Origin: Xanthomonas vasicola
GTDB taxonomy: Bacteria > Pseudomonadota > Gammaproteobacteria > Xanthomonadales > Xanthomonadaceae
Length of the DNA stretch: 64,000 nucleotides
Direction: 5' to 3'
Assembly: GCF_000772705.2 (NCBI RefSeq)
Contig: NZ_JSBW02000036.1
Location: 1-64,000, forward strand
Part shown: in pieces, positions 29,206 through 38,866 of the stretch
How the letters are laid out: each line of letters starts with the position of its first letter
Position numbering within the stretch: the first letter of the stretch is position 1
Position numbers and translations under genes: made by a program
The notes under the pieces: model-generated
Databases searched by the model: none
Told to the model about the DNA's origin: nothing
The model's input: only the letters and a program-made list of their open reading frames with translations

Positions 29206-30204
29206 TCAGTGCAACTCCAACAACGCACGCATGTACATCTCGATCAGTGCCGGCTTGTCTGCGCGCAAACAGGCCTGCACATTCGGCGTGCCAGCACCTT
29301 CGCGGGTATAGCCCTGCGCATCCACGTCCAGATGCAGCGGCGTGGTCGGGCACAGCGCCGGGCGTAGCAACCAGGCCACCGGCACAACATCGAACAACGT
29401 GGGCGTGGCACTGGCCCAGGGCTGGTCGGTGTTGCGCCACTGGTAGTACAACTGCGTCAGCGCATCGGTCAGCCCGTCGCCGTGGGCAAACAAGGCCACG
29501 CGCTCGGGCTCTTCCAGCGTAATCTGCGTGGCGTCCAGTGGCAACAACACGATTGGCACACCAGATGAGAACACGCGCTGCGCTGCCGGCACATCGGCCA
29601 GGATGTTGTACTCCGGCGCCGGCGCACTGGCCGGACGATACGCAGACTTGCCATAACCCACCCGCACCGATCCGCCCATCGCCACCACACGCTTGAGCTT
29701 GGCAAAGCCGGCCGGGTCACGTTGTTGCGCCAGCGCCGCATCGGTCATCGGCCCCAATACCATCAAGGTGACCTCGCCCGGATGCTGGCGCGCCTGCTGC
29801 AGGATCATCGCGGCCGCATCCGGCAGTGCCGCCGGCAACTGCCCCTTGGCCGCCCAGCGCGCCTGGCTGAAGGCGATGGTGCTGGTGGTACGCGCGCCCG
29901 CTGCCAGCGGAATCTCGCTGCGCCCGGCCTGCTGCAACAACCGCTGCAGCAAATGCGCACGCAACGCGGTGTCGCCCCATGCCGATGCGATGCCGAGTAC
30001 CTGCAACTGCGGGCTACGCAGCAATAGCCCCAACGCGAAGGCATCGTCGATATCGTCGCCAACGTCGGTAGACACCACCACTTTCTCGGCCTGCACCGAT
30101 GCCAGCGTGGATTGCACGGCCGCGGCGGACTGCTGCGCCCCCGCGGTTGTCGCCACGCACCACATCGCCATCGCTACCCACGCGCGTTGCCAGGTCCGCT
30201 GCAT
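29206..30204 (-). CDS. Periplasmic nucleoside hydrolase
   Basis: 332 residues from ATG 30204, chosen for the AGGAG upstream and because it begins a signal peptide (MQRTWQRAWVAMAMWCVATTAGAQ is split here as MQRTWQRAW and MWCVATTAGAQ). The calcium-binding N-terminal motif reads STDVGDDIDDAFAL, the counterpart of DxDxxxDD in inosine-uridine hydrolases; LGPMTDAALA, VAMGGSV and EYNILADV..AQRVF follow the family pattern, and an Asp in TLFDVVPVAWLL near the C-terminus completes the metal site. It cleaves the N-glycosidic bond of ribonucleosides. Export is unusual for the family. It lies directly downstream of a TonB-dependent receptor with a terminator hairpin in between. Confidence 0.88.
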   Translation of the reverse strand: MQRTWQRAWVAMAMWCVATTAGAQQSAAAVQSTLASVQAEKVVVSTDVGDDIDDAFALGLLLRSPQLQVLGIASAWGDTALRAHLLQRLLQQAGRSEIPLAAGARTTSTIAFSQARWAAKGQLPAALPDAAAMILQQARQHPGEVTLMVLGPMTDAALAQQRDPAGFAKLKRVVAMGGSVRVGYGKSAYRPASAPAPEYNILADVPAAQRVFSSGVPIVLLPLDATQITLEEPERVALFAHGDGLTDALTQLYYQWRNTDQPWASATPTLFDVVPVAWLLRPALCPTTPLHLDVDAQGYTREGAGTPNVQACLRADKPALIEMYMRALLELH

Positions 30205-30225
30205 CTGCCCACTCCTGCTGCCATG

Positions 30226-30258
30226 AAAAAAACCGCCGGCATGATCGCCGGCGGTTCG
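30226..30258 (-). terminator. Terminator between TonB receptor and nucleoside hydrolase genes
   Basis: On the minus strand AACCGCCGGCGATCATGCCGGCGGTT is followed by TTTTTT, 25 bases after the receptor stop codon and just ahead of the next gene. It may attenuate read-through. Confidence 0.9.
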
Positions 30259-30282
30259 ATAGTGCTCCACCAAAAATGCCGA

Positions 30283-32499
30283 TCAGAAGTTGGCGCGGAA
30301 CTGCGCACCCACGATGCGCGGGTCGTTGATGAAGCCGGTGAGGTTGTTGAAGTCGATCGCACCGGTCACGCGGATTTGATTGGTGCAGTTGCGGCAGAAC
30401 ACCGACAACTCGTACGCACCCGCGCCCCAGTTGTAGCCGATCTTGGCGCCACCTTCGACCAGCGGCTGGCCGGTGAATTCCTTGGAGTCGTACAGGAAGA
30501 AGTTCACTTCACTGCGGTACGACCAGTCCGTGTAGAAGAACAGCTCGCCGTCGTTGCCCATCGGAATGCCGTAACGCAGGGTGGCGTTGGCCATCCACTT
30601 CGCTGCCTGCGGCAGGTCGTTGCCGTCGATCACCGCACGGCCGGCCGCGTTGATCGGGTCGGTGACCGTGCAGGTACGGCAGATGCCCACCGACAGGTTC
30701 GGGTCGTCGATGCGAGTCCAGTTGTAGGCGCCGCCGGCGGTGACGCGCAGGTTCTGGGTGAGCAAGGCTTCGAAATCGAACTCCGCGCCGCGGGCCTTGG
30801 TCTTGTCGGCATTGAGCAGGCGGATGTCGTTGGACGCGCCACCCACCGCCGTGAGCTGCTGGTTCTTCACGCGGAAATCGTAGATGTCAAAGCTCAGGCG
30901 CGCGCGGTTGTCGAACAGGTCCGACTTGATGCCGACCTCGAACGAATCCACCGTCTCCGGCTCGGCCACGGTCAGCGGCGCGGTGCCCGACGGCACGCCG
31001 AAGCTGGCACCGCGGAAACCGCGTGCGGCACGTGCGTACACATTGACGGCGTCGTTGATGGAGAAGGTGGCCGCCAGATCGCCGGTGACCTTGGAGTTGT
31101 CGGTCTCGCCGCTGGACGGTTCGACCAGGGTGACGCGGTCCAGCGCCAGCACGTCGAAGGTCTTCTTGTCGTAGGTGTAGCGGATGCCGGCGCGCAGGTT
31201 CAAACGATCGGTGGCCGCGTAGTTCAACGAGCCGAACGCCGCCCAGGAGGTATTGCGCTGGCGGGTCAGCTGATAGCTGGCCAGATCACCGCCGCTGAGG
31301 GTGTTGTAGGTGTAGTTTTCGCCTTCCACATCGTCGTGGAAGTAGTACAGGCCGGCCTGCCAGTTGAGCGGGCCGTCGTACTGCGATTCGGCGCGCACTT
31401 CCTGGCTGTACTGGTCCAGGCTCTTGATGCCGCCGGCGGTTTCCACCGGGAACGGAATCACGCCCGGGCCCGACGGCGGCGCAAACACCGCGCCGAAGCC
31501 ACCGTCGATATCGCCACGGCTGTAGTACTTGCCGATCCCTTCGTAGGCGGTGATCGAGTGCAGCGCGATGTCGCCCAGGTCCCAGGTCAGGTTGGCGCTG
31601 CCGCCGTAGGTCTGCAGTTCCTGGCGGTTGGCACCGTCGATGAAGGATTTTTCCGCATCGAAGCCATCCACCAGCTGATTGGTACCGGGCTGGATGATGT
31701 TGGCGCGGAACAGGCGCGCGGTACCGTCCAGATGGCGCGCATGCGCATTGAACAAGGCACTGAAATCGTCGCTGGCCTGGTACAGCAGCTGCAGGCGCAC
31801 GGCCGAATCGGTATAGCCTTCCAGATCGCGGCCGTCGCGGTTTTCCACCCAATCGTCGCGGCGCTGGCCCAGCGTGGACAGACGCGCTGCCCAATGGTCG
31901 CCCATCGCGATGCTCAGGCCGCTTTCCAGGGTCATGGTGCCGTAGGTGCCGTACGACAGGCTGGCGTAGCCGTCATTGGCGCCGATGGTCGGCTTGACCG
32001 AATTGAACTTGACCACGCCTGCCGGCGTGTTGCGGCCGAACAGCGTGCCCTGCGGGCCGCGCAGCACTTCCAGGCCTTCCAGATCGAAGATCGGGAAGCC
32101 CTTCAGGAAGGCGTTTTCCTGCACCACGTCGTCATAGATCAACGACACCGGCTGCGAGGCGTAGGTGTTGAAGTCCGTATTGCCGTAGCCGCGGATGTAC
32201 ACGCGCGGGAACACACGGCCGTTGGACGATTCGATGTTCAGGCTGGGCGCCTTGCCGGCCAGCACGCGGATGTCCGAGCCGCTGGTGGAGATGGCATCCA
32301 GGAACTCCGGGCGCAATACCGAGGCGGAAACCGGCACATCCTTGGAGTCTTCCGAACGCCGCTCGACCGTGACCTTGACCGCATCCAGACGCACGACGCC
32401 GTCGTCGCCTGGCGTCTGCTGGGCAGCGGCATGGAGCGGAAGAAGGGAAACGACGGCAACGGCAAGCGCGCTGATCTTGAGCGACCGGCTGGCGGACAT
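30283..32499 (-). CDS. TonB-dependent outer-membrane receptor
   Basis: A 738-residue receptor with a signal peptide (ending HAAAQ), a TonB-box-like stretch (VRLDAVKVTVERRSED), a plug with SASVLRPEFLD, PRVYIRGYG and LEVLRGPQGTLFGRNTPAGVV, and a 22-strand barrel ending in RIVGAQFRANF (terminal Phe, as needed for outer-membrane assembly). The overall pattern resembles the FyuA/pesticin-receptor-like group of xanthomonads; the ligand is not evident. The RBS is CGGAG. The exported nucleoside hydrolase downstream suggests nucleosides or a nucleoside-containing compound as cargo (inference). Confidence 0.9.
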   Translation of the reverse strand: MSASRSLKISALAVAVVSLLPLHAAAQQTPGDDGVVRLDAVKVTVERRSEDSKDVPVSASVLRPEFLDAISTSGSDIRVLAGKAPSLNIESSNGRVFPRVYIRGYGNTDFNTYASQPVSLIYDDVVQENAFLKGFPIFDLEGLEVLRGPQGTLFGRNTPAGVVKFNSVKPTIGANDGYASLSYGTYGTMTLESGLSIAMGDHWAARLSTLGQRRDDWVENRDGRDLEGYTDSAVRLQLLYQASDDFSALFNAHARHLDGTARLFRANIIQPGTNQLVDGFDAEKSFIDGANRQELQTYGGSANLTWDLGDIALHSITAYEGIGKYYSRGDIDGGFGAVFAPPSGPGVIPFPVETAGGIKSLDQYSQEVRAESQYDGPLNWQAGLYYFHDDVEGENYTYNTLSGGDLASYQLTRQRNTSWAAFGSLNYAATDRLNLRAGIRYTYDKKTFDVLALDRVTLVEPSSGETDNSKVTGDLAATFSINDAVNVYARAARGFRGASFGVPSGTAPLTVAEPETVDSFEVGIKSDLFDNRARLSFDIYDFRVKNQQLTAVGGASNDIRLLNADKTKARGAEFDFEALLTQNLRVTAGGAYNWTRIDDPNLSVGICRTCTVTDPINAAGRAVIDGNDLPQAAKWMANATLRYGIPMGNDGELFFYTDWSYRSEVNFFLYDSKEFTGQPLVEGGAKIGYNWGAGAYELSVFCRNCTNQIRVTGAIDFNNLTGFINDPRIVGAQFRANF

Positions 32500-33006
32500 G
32501 GGAAGAACTCCGGATTCTGGTGGCGGGGCGGCCCGGCCTGCGTGCCGCGGTGCAACAGAATTAACACGATTTACACAATTATGGCAGGGCGCGTGCGAAA
32601 GTTTCCAGAATTCGAAACAGCGTTCGAATTATTGCAACACAGTGCGTTTTACACGATGGCGAAAAAGGAGGCTCGTTAGCGACGCTGGCCACGCTGCCAT
32701 TTACTGCTGTGGTGGCCAGCGCCAATCGCTTGGGGCGCAACAACATCGATCAATGGCATCGGGAATGACCATCCAGGGTGGACACACGCCGGACTGAAAC
32801 GCAGATGTTCCGGGTTCTACGCGCATGCCTGGAAGAGCCGATGCGGAGCAGATCCGGCTAATGCGGGCAGCGCGACGCCGGCTCCGCATCGCCACCAGGC
32901 GTGCCCGACCGACGCGATGCACATCTCGCACACCAGCACCGATGAAGCGCCTCGCACGCCAGGCATGTGTCGCCTGCATCCACGCGCGCCAACACCCTGC
33001 GCAGGC
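32500..33006. other. Gap between prpF and TonB receptor gene
   Basis: The stretch 32560-32660 is distinctly A+T-rich (TTAACACGATTTACACAATTATGG) and probably holds the receptor promoter. No credible gene is present on either strand. Confidence 0.5.
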
Positions 33007-34206
33007 CTATCCAACCTCGGCAACAGGCGCCGGCACCCTGACCCACCCCTCCATCAACACCCGCGCACTGCGGCTCATCAGCGCCTTGGTCACCTGCCAC
33101 TGGCCCTCGACCAGCTGCGCCTGCGCGCCGACGCGCAAGGTGCCGGATGGATGCCCGAAGCGCACCGCCGAGCGCGCCGCACCGCCGGCAGCCAGATTGA
33201 CCAGCGTGCCCGGCACGGCTGCAGCGGTGCCGATCGCCACTGCTGCAGTGCCCATCATCGCGTGATGCAATTTGCCCATCGACATCGCACGCACCAGCAG
33301 ATCGATTTCGGCCGCGTGCACCGGCTTGCCGCTGGACGCGGTGTAGTCGGCCGGCGGTGCCACGAAGGCGACCTTGGGCGTGTGTTGCCGTGTCGCGGCG
33401 TCTTCCACCTTCGCAATTAAACCCATCCGCACCGCACCGTGCGCGCGCAATGTCTCGAACATGGTCAAGGCGCGCGGGTCGCCATTGATGGCGTCCTGCA
33501 GCTCGGCCCCGGTGTAGCCCAGGTCGCGCGCGTTGACGAAGATGGTGGGAATGCCCGCATTGATCAGCGTGGCATCGAGCGTGCCCAGCCCGGGAATTTC
33601 CAGTGGATCGATGACGTTGCCGGTGGGAAACATCGCCCCGCCCTCGCCTTCGGCATCGTCGGCCGGGTCGAGAAATTCCAGCTGCACTTCGGCTGCTGGA
33701 AAGGTCACGCCGTCCAGTTCAAAGTCGCCGGTTTCCTGCACCAGCCCATCGGCCATCGGCACATGCGCCACAATCGTCTTGCCGATATTGGCCTGCCAGA
33801 TGCGCACCGTGGCTACGCCATCGCGTGGCACGCGTGCGGGATCGATCAAACCGCCGGCGATGGCGAATGGTCCCACCGCCGCCGACAGATTGCCGCAGTT
33901 GCCGCTCCAATCCACGAACGCGCTGTCGATGGACACCTGCCCGAACAGGTAGTCCACATCATGCCCATCGCGCGTGCTGGCCGACACGATCACGCTCTTG
34001 CTGGTGCTGGAAGTAGCACCGCCCATGCCATCGATCTGCTTGGCATACGGATCCGGGCTGCCGATCACCCGCAACAACAGCGCATCGCGTGCAGCGCCCG
34101 GTTGCTGCGCGGCCGCGGGCAGATCCTGCAGACGGAAAAACACGCCTTTGCTGGTACCGCCGCGCATGTAGGTGGCGGGGATGCGGAGTTGGGGAGCGAA
34201 TGCCAT
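33007..34206 (-). CDS. prpF: 2-methylaconitate isomerase PrpF
   Basis: A 399-residue isomerase of the DUF453/PrpF family that converts the trans-like product of AcnD into 2-methyl-cis-aconitate. The start MAFAPQLRIPATYMRGGTSKGVFF is diagnostic (RGGTSKG motif); the middle contains SGNCGNLSAAVG and the C-terminal half HHAMMGTAAVA, both family marks. The RBS is AAGGA. Last gene of the prp cluster, 113 bases after the 2H phosphoesterase gene. Its presence with AcnD marks the PrpD-independent version of the methylcitrate cycle. Confidence 0.95.
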   Translation of the reverse strand: MAFAPQLRIPATYMRGGTSKGVFFRLQDLPAAAQQPGAARDALLLRVIGSPDPYAKQIDGMGGATSSTSKSVIVSASTRDGHDVDYLFGQVSIDSAFVDWSGNCGNLSAAVGPFAIAGGLIDPARVPRDGVATVRIWQANIGKTIVAHVPMADGLVQETGDFELDGVTFPAAEVQLEFLDPADDAEGEGGAMFPTGNVIDPLEIPGLGTLDATLINAGIPTIFVNARDLGYTGAELQDAINGDPRALTMFETLRAHGAVRMGLIAKVEDAATRQHTPKVAFVAPPADYTASSGKPVHAAEIDLLVRAMSMGKLHHAMMGTAAVAIGTAAAVPGTLVNLAAGGAARSAVRFGHPSGTLRVGAQAQLVEGQWQVTKALMSRSARVLMEGWVRVPAPVAEVG

Positions 34207-34319
34207 GCATGTTCCTTGGAAACGACGTGCGGACGTGATGTCAATGATTTTGCCTAATGCATCTGTACGGCCTGGTCAAGCGTCACCATGACAGTCGCAG
34301 GCACGCCTTGCTGCTCAGG

Positions 34320-34877
34320 TCATAGCGGCAGTTGCGTCTGCTCCGGCATGAGCCCCTCAGGTCGCAATGGCCAAGATCCGATGGGTCCATAGCGATACGG
34401 TCGCCCACCGCCTTCAACCAACAGCACCTCGGTGGCGTGCCAGATGATGGGCACGATTGGCTGGTTGAGCTTACCGGGCGCTGCATAGCTGATCGTTACG
34501 TGCGGCGTGTGTCCGCCCCCAACATGCAGGCCTTCCGCACGCAGCGCTGCTGCGATGGCAGCCTGCAATGCAACGAAGGCAAATGGCGTGCCCTCTGCCC
34601 GGAATGCCCAATGCACCGGGTCGGTTCCGCCACTGGTGATCCGGTTCAAGCAGAACGTCACTGCCTGAGCATCGAGACGATCGCCCGCGCGCAGCATTGC
34701 GGCACGCGCAGCCGACCCTTCAAACCGATCCGAAACCGATTGATGCCAGTTGCCTGGATCGAAGTACGCCTCACCAAGCAGTGCATCCAGGCGGTGTGCA
34801 GCCACGACACCGGCCATCGCTTCAAGCACCTGCGGTGGCGGCTTGAGCATGAAGATCAATCGCGAAGAATCGGCCAT
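34320..34877 (-). CDS. 2H phosphoesterase (2'-5' RNA ligase-like)
   Basis: A 185-residue protein with the two H-x-(S/T)-x motifs of the 2H phosphoesterase fold: NWHQSVSDRF near residue 43 and GGGHTPHVTISYA near residue 120. Members (ThpR/LigT) hydrolyse 2',3'-cyclic phosphates or act on RNA ends; the substrate of this one is unknown. It begins nine bases after the acnD stop codon, so it is almost certainly co-transcribed with the methylcitrate genes, although no link between this activity and propionate metabolism is known to me. Confidence 0.82.
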   Translation of the reverse strand: MADSSRLIFMLKPPPQVLEAMAGVVAAHRLDALLGEAYFDPGNWHQSVSDRFEGSAARAAMLRAGDRLDAQAVTFCLNRITSGGTDPVHWAFRAEGTPFAFVALQAAIAAALRAEGLHVGGGHTPHVTISYAAPGKLNQPIVPIIWHATEVLLVEGGGRPYRYGPIGSWPLRPEGLMPEQTQLPL

Positions 34878-34886
34878 GGTGCTGCC

Positions 34887-37481
34887 CTATGCGGCCTTGT
34901 TTGCCTCAAGAAAATCCTGCGCAAACCGCTGCAAGACGCCACCGGCTTCGTAAATCGACACTTCCTCTGCAGTATCCAGGCGGCAAGTCACCGGCACCTG
35001 CAGTTGCTCGCCATTGCGCCGGTGGATCGACAACGTCAGCGTGGCGCCGGGCGTGCGCTCACCCACCACGTCGAAGGTTTCGCTGCCATCGATGCCCAAG
35101 GTCTTGCGATCTGTGCCTGACTTGAACTCCAGCGGCAACACGCCCATGCCGATCAAGTTGGTGCGGTGAATGCGTTCAAAGCCTTCGGCGACGATCACTT
35201 CCACACCGGCAAGCCGCACGCCCTTGGCCGCCCAGTCGCGCGAAGAGCCCTGCCCGTAATCGGCACCGGCAATGATGATCAGCGGCTGCTTGCGGGTCAT
35301 GTAGGTTTCGATCGCCTCCCACATACGCAGCACCTGGCCGTCCGGCTCAAGACGCGCCAGCGAGCCAGCTTTGACCTGCCCATCGACCACCGCCATTTCG
35401 TTGATCAATTTGGGGTTGGCAAACGTCGCACGCTGCGCGGTAAGGTGGTCGCCGCGATGGGTGGCATAGGAATTGAAGTCCTCCTCCGGCACGCCCATCT
35501 GCGCCAGATATTCGCCCGCCGCACTGCCGGCCATGATCGCGTTCGATGGCGAGAGGTGATCGGTGGTGATGTTGTCGCCCAGCACCGCCAACGGGCGCAT
35601 GCCACGCAGCGTACGCGCGCCGGCCAACGCGCCTTCCCAATATGGCGGGCGGCGGATATACGTGCTGGCCGGGCGCCAGTCGTACAGCGGGCTCACGCTT
35701 ATCCCTTGCCCCACGCTGCGCTTGAACATCGGGTCGTACACACTGCGGAAGTGTTCCGGCTTGACGCTGCGCGCCACCACCGCGTCGATTTCGGCATCGC
35801 TCGGCCACAGATCCTTGAGCGTGACCGGCACGCTGTCGGCATCGATGCCTAGCACATCCTTTTCGATATCGAAGCGCACCGTGCCGGCGATTGCATACGC
35901 AATCACCAACGGCGGCGATGCGAGGAACGCCTGCTTGGCATACGGGTGGATGCGTCCATCGAAATTGCGGTTGCCCGACAACACCGCCGTGGCATACAGA
36001 TCGCGATCGATGATCTCCTGCTGGATCGCTGGATCTAACGCACCACTCATGCCATTGCAGGTAGTGCACGCAAACGCCACGATACCGAAGCCCAACTGTT
36101 CCAGCTCGCTCAGCAAACCGGCCTCTTCCAGATACAGTGGCACTGCCTTGGACCCCGGCGCCAGCGAGCTTTTCACCCACGATTTGCGGGTCAATCCACG
36201 CGCATTGGCATTGCGCGCCAGCAAGCCGGCGGCGATCACGTTGCGCGGGTTTGAAGTATTGGTGCACGAGGTGATCGCCGCAATGATCACGGCGCCATCG
36301 GGCATTTGCCCCGGGATGGCTTCCCATGTACCGGCAATGCCGCGCTGCGCCAGCTCGGTAGTCGCCACGCGTTTGTGCGGATTGGACGGCCCGGCCATGT
36401 TGCGCACCACGCTCGACAGATCGAACTGCAGCACGCGCTCATACTGCGCGGTGGCCAGATCGTCGGCCCACAAGCCGGTATGGCGCGCATAGGTTTCCAC
36501 CAACGCGACCTGCGCATCGTCACGACCGGTCAAGCGCAGGTAATCGATGGTTTGCTGGTCGATGTAGAACATCGCCGCCGTCGCACCAAACTCTGGTGTC
36601 ATATTGGAAATGGTCGCGCGGTCGCCGATGGTCAGTGCACGCGCGCCATCGCCGTAGAACTCGAGATACGCACCGACCACGCGTTGCGCGCGCAGGAATT
36701 CGGTCAATGCCAGCACGATATCGGTGGCGGTGATGCCCTGCGCTGGCCGGCCGGTCAATTCCACGCCGATGATGTCCGGCAAACGCATCCACGAGGCGCG
36801 CCCCAGCATCACGTTCTCCGCTTCCAATCCGCCGACGCCTACCGCAATCACACCCAGCGCATCCACATGCGGCGTGTGGCTGTCGGTGCCCACACAGGTA
36901 TCCGGAAATGCCACGCCGTCCAGCGTGTAGATCACCGGCGACATCTTCTCCAGATTGATCTGATGCATGATCCCGTTGCCCGGCGGAATCACTTCCATGT
37001 TCTCGAACGCACGCTTGGTCCATTCGATAAAGTGGAATCGATCGGCATTACGGCGGTCTTCCACGCTGCGATTCTTGGCGAAGGCCTGCTTGTCGAAACC
37101 GGCGTATTCCACCGCCAGCGAGTGATCGACGATCAGTTGTACCGGCACCACCGGATTGACTTGCGCCGGGTCGCCGCCCTGCTCGGCAATGGCATCGCGC
37201 AGCCCGGCCAGATCCACCAGTGCGGTCTGGCCCAGGATGTCGTGGCAGACCACGCGCGCCGGGAACCACGGGAAATCCAGCTCGCGCTTGCGCTCGATCA
37301 ACTGGCGCAGGAACGCCTCCAGCATGTGCGGCTCTGCACGCCGCACCAGGTTTTCGGCATGCACGCGCGCGGTATACGGCAAACCTGCATACGCACCGGG
37401 CTGCAGCGCATCGACGGCAGCGCGTGTATCGAAGTACTCCAACGAGGTGCCTGGCAAGGGCTTGCGGTACTGGCTATTCAT
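34887..37481 (-). CDS. acnD: Fe/S-dependent 2-methylisocitrate dehydratase
   Basis: An 864-residue aconitase-family enzyme dehydrating 2-methylcitrate. The [4Fe-4S] cysteines lie in AITSCTNTSNPRN and FACTTCNGMSGALDP. Substrate motifs GTDSHTPHVDALGV and GSSRDWAAKG are present. The N-terminus (MNSQYRKPLPGTSLEYFDTR) and immediate linkage to prpF identify AcnD rather than AcnA. In the pathway it works with PrpF in place of PrpD. It is separated from prpC by 178 bases that contain a short tandem repeat (37511-37543). Confidence 0.96.
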   Translation of the reverse strand: MNSQYRKPLPGTSLEYFDTRAAVDALQPGAYAGLPYTARVHAENLVRRAEPHMLEAFLRQLIERKRELDFPWFPARVVCHDILGQTALVDLAGLRDAIAEQGGDPAQVNPVVPVQLIVDHSLAVEYAGFDKQAFAKNRSVEDRRNADRFHFIEWTKRAFENMEVIPPGNGIMHQINLEKMSPVIYTLDGVAFPDTCVGTDSHTPHVDALGVIAVGVGGLEAENVMLGRASWMRLPDIIGVELTGRPAQGITATDIVLALTEFLRAQRVVGAYLEFYGDGARALTIGDRATISNMTPEFGATAAMFYIDQQTIDYLRLTGRDDAQVALVETYARHTGLWADDLATAQYERVLQFDLSSVVRNMAGPSNPHKRVATTELAQRGIAGTWEAIPGQMPDGAVIIAAITSCTNTSNPRNVIAAGLLARNANARGLTRKSWVKSSLAPGSKAVPLYLEEAGLLSELEQLGFGIVAFACTTCNGMSGALDPAIQQEIIDRDLYATAVLSGNRNFDGRIHPYAKQAFLASPPLVIAYAIAGTVRFDIEKDVLGIDADSVPVTLKDLWPSDAEIDAVVARSVKPEHFRSVYDPMFKRSVGQGISVSPLYDWRPASTYIRRPPYWEGALAGARTLRGMRPLAVLGDNITTDHLSPSNAIMAGSAAGEYLAQMGVPEEDFNSYATHRGDHLTAQRATFANPKLINEMAVVDGQVKAGSLARLEPDGQVLRMWEAIETYMTRKQPLIIIAGADYGQGSSRDWAAKGVRLAGVEVIVAEGFERIHRTNLIGMGVLPLEFKSGTDRKTLGIDGSETFDVVGERTPGATLTLSIHRRNGEQLQVPVTCRLDTAEEVSIYEAGGVLQRFAQDFLEANKAA

Positions 37482-37510
37482 GGCTGGCGATATCGAAGCG
37501 GACGGATGTG

Positions 37511-37543
37511 AATCGGGAATCGGGAATCGGGAATCGGGAATCG
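37511..37543. repeat. Tandem AATCGGG repeat between prpC and acnD
   Basis: Four perfect 7-base units plus a partial fifth. Similar GGGAATCGGGA-type sequence recurs near the right end of the window (63859-63953). Confidence 0.9.
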
Positions 37544-37659
37544 ACGTAGCGTTTCAGAGGTCTGCAGGTTTGCTGTCGCTGATCTGGCTTGCGAGGTCCA
37601 ATCGCCTTCATTGAAGAAGGCGACCGAAGCGCAGACGTCAGCGGCTGCGCAACGCGTTA

Positions 37660-38826
37660 TCAGCTGCGCTGATCCAACGGCACAAACACCTGATCTTCCG
37701 GGCCGGTGTAATTGGCCGAGGGGCGAATGATCTTGCCGTCCGCGCGCTGCTCGATGATGTGCGCGCTCCAACCGGCAGTGCGCGCGAGCACGAACAGCGG
37801 AGTGAACATCGCGGTCGGCACGCCCATCATGTGATAGCTCACTGCACTGAACCAATCCAGGTTCGGGAACATCTTCTTGATGTCCCACATCACGCTCTCC
37901 AGACGCTCGGCGATGTCGTACATCTTGCGGCTGCCCTGCTCATCGGAGAGCTCGCGCGCCACGTCCTTGATCACCTTGTTGCGCGGGTCGGACACCGTGT
38001 ACACCGGATGCCCGAAGCCGATCACCACTTCCTTGCGTTCCACACGCGCCTTGATATCGGCTTCTGCTTCATCCGGGGTGTCGTAGCGCTTCTGCACTTC
38101 GAAGGCCACTTCGTTGGCGCCGCCATGCTTGGGTCCGCGCAATGCACCGATGCCACCGGCGATTGCGCTGTACATATCGCTGCCGGTACCGGCAATCACG
38201 CGGCTCGCAAACGTGGACGCATTGAATTCGTGCTCGGCATACAGGATCAGGCTGGTGTGCATCGCGCGCACCCACGAGTCTTTCGGCGCAAAGCCATGCA
38301 GCAGATGCAGGAAGTGACCGCCGATGGAGTCGTCGTCGGTTTCCACATCGATGCGCTTGCCGTTGTGGCTGTAGTGATACCAATACAGCAGCATCGAACC
38401 CAGCGACGCCATCAGCTTGTCGGCGATGTCGCGCGCGCCAGGGTGGTTGTGGTCGTCTTTTTCTGGCTGCAGGCAGCCCAGCACCGATACGCCGGTGCGC
38501 ATCACATCCATCGGATGCGCCGACGGCGGCAACTGTTCCAGCGCAGTTTTCACCGCAGCCGGTACACCGCGCAACGAACGCAGCTTGGCCTTGTAACCGC
38601 GCAGTTCGCCGCTGTTGGGCAGCTTGCCATGCACCAGCAGGTACGCAATTTCTTCGAACTCGCTGGTGGTGGCCAGGTCGAGGATGTCGTAACCGCGGTA
38701 ATGCAGATCGTTGCCGCTCCGCCCCACCGTGCACAGCGCGGTGTTACCGGCGGCGGTACCGGACAAGGCGACGGATTTCTTCGGCTTGAAGGCGGTGGCG
38801 TTTTGCGGGGTGGCACTGTCGTTCAT
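37660..38826 (-). CDS. prpC: 2-methylcitrate synthase
   Basis: A 388-residue member of the citrate synthase family condensing propionyl-CoA with oxaloacetate. The start is placed at ATG 38826 ([13 protein letters not shown]) with GGAG upstream. The catalytic residues are in [22 protein letters not shown] and the Asp of [14 protein letters not shown]. The length fits PrpC (about 385) rather than the longer hexameric citrate synthase GltA (about 430). Third gene from the prp promoter, after prpB and a DUF1003 gene. Confidence 0.95.
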   Translation of the reverse strand: MNDSATPQNATAFKPKKSVALSGTAAGNTALCTVGRSGNDLHYRGYDILDLATTSEFEEIAYLLVHGKLPNSGELRGYKAKLRSLRGVPAAVKTALEQLPPSAHPMDVMRTGVSVLGCLQPEKDDHNHPGARDIADKLMASLGSMLLYWYHYSHNGKRIDVETDDDSIGGHFLHLLHGFAPKDSWVRAMHTSLILYAEHEFNASTFASRVIAGTGSDMYSAIAGGIGALRGPKHGGANEVAFEVQKRYDTPDEAEADIKARVERKEVVIGFGHPVYTVSDPRNKVIKDVARELSDEQGSRKMYDIAERLESVMWDIKKMFPNLDWFSAVSYHMMGVPTAMFTPLFVLARTAGWSAHIIEQRADGKIIRPSANYTGPEDQVFVPLDQRS

Positions 38827-38866
38827 TGAAAATCTCCAGGGAGACGCGGTCGTGTGGACCAGGCAG

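Noticed and set aside
30112-32679. Open frame of 855 codons on the plus strand
   Set aside because: Antisense shadow of the second TonB receptor; no start signal or domain.
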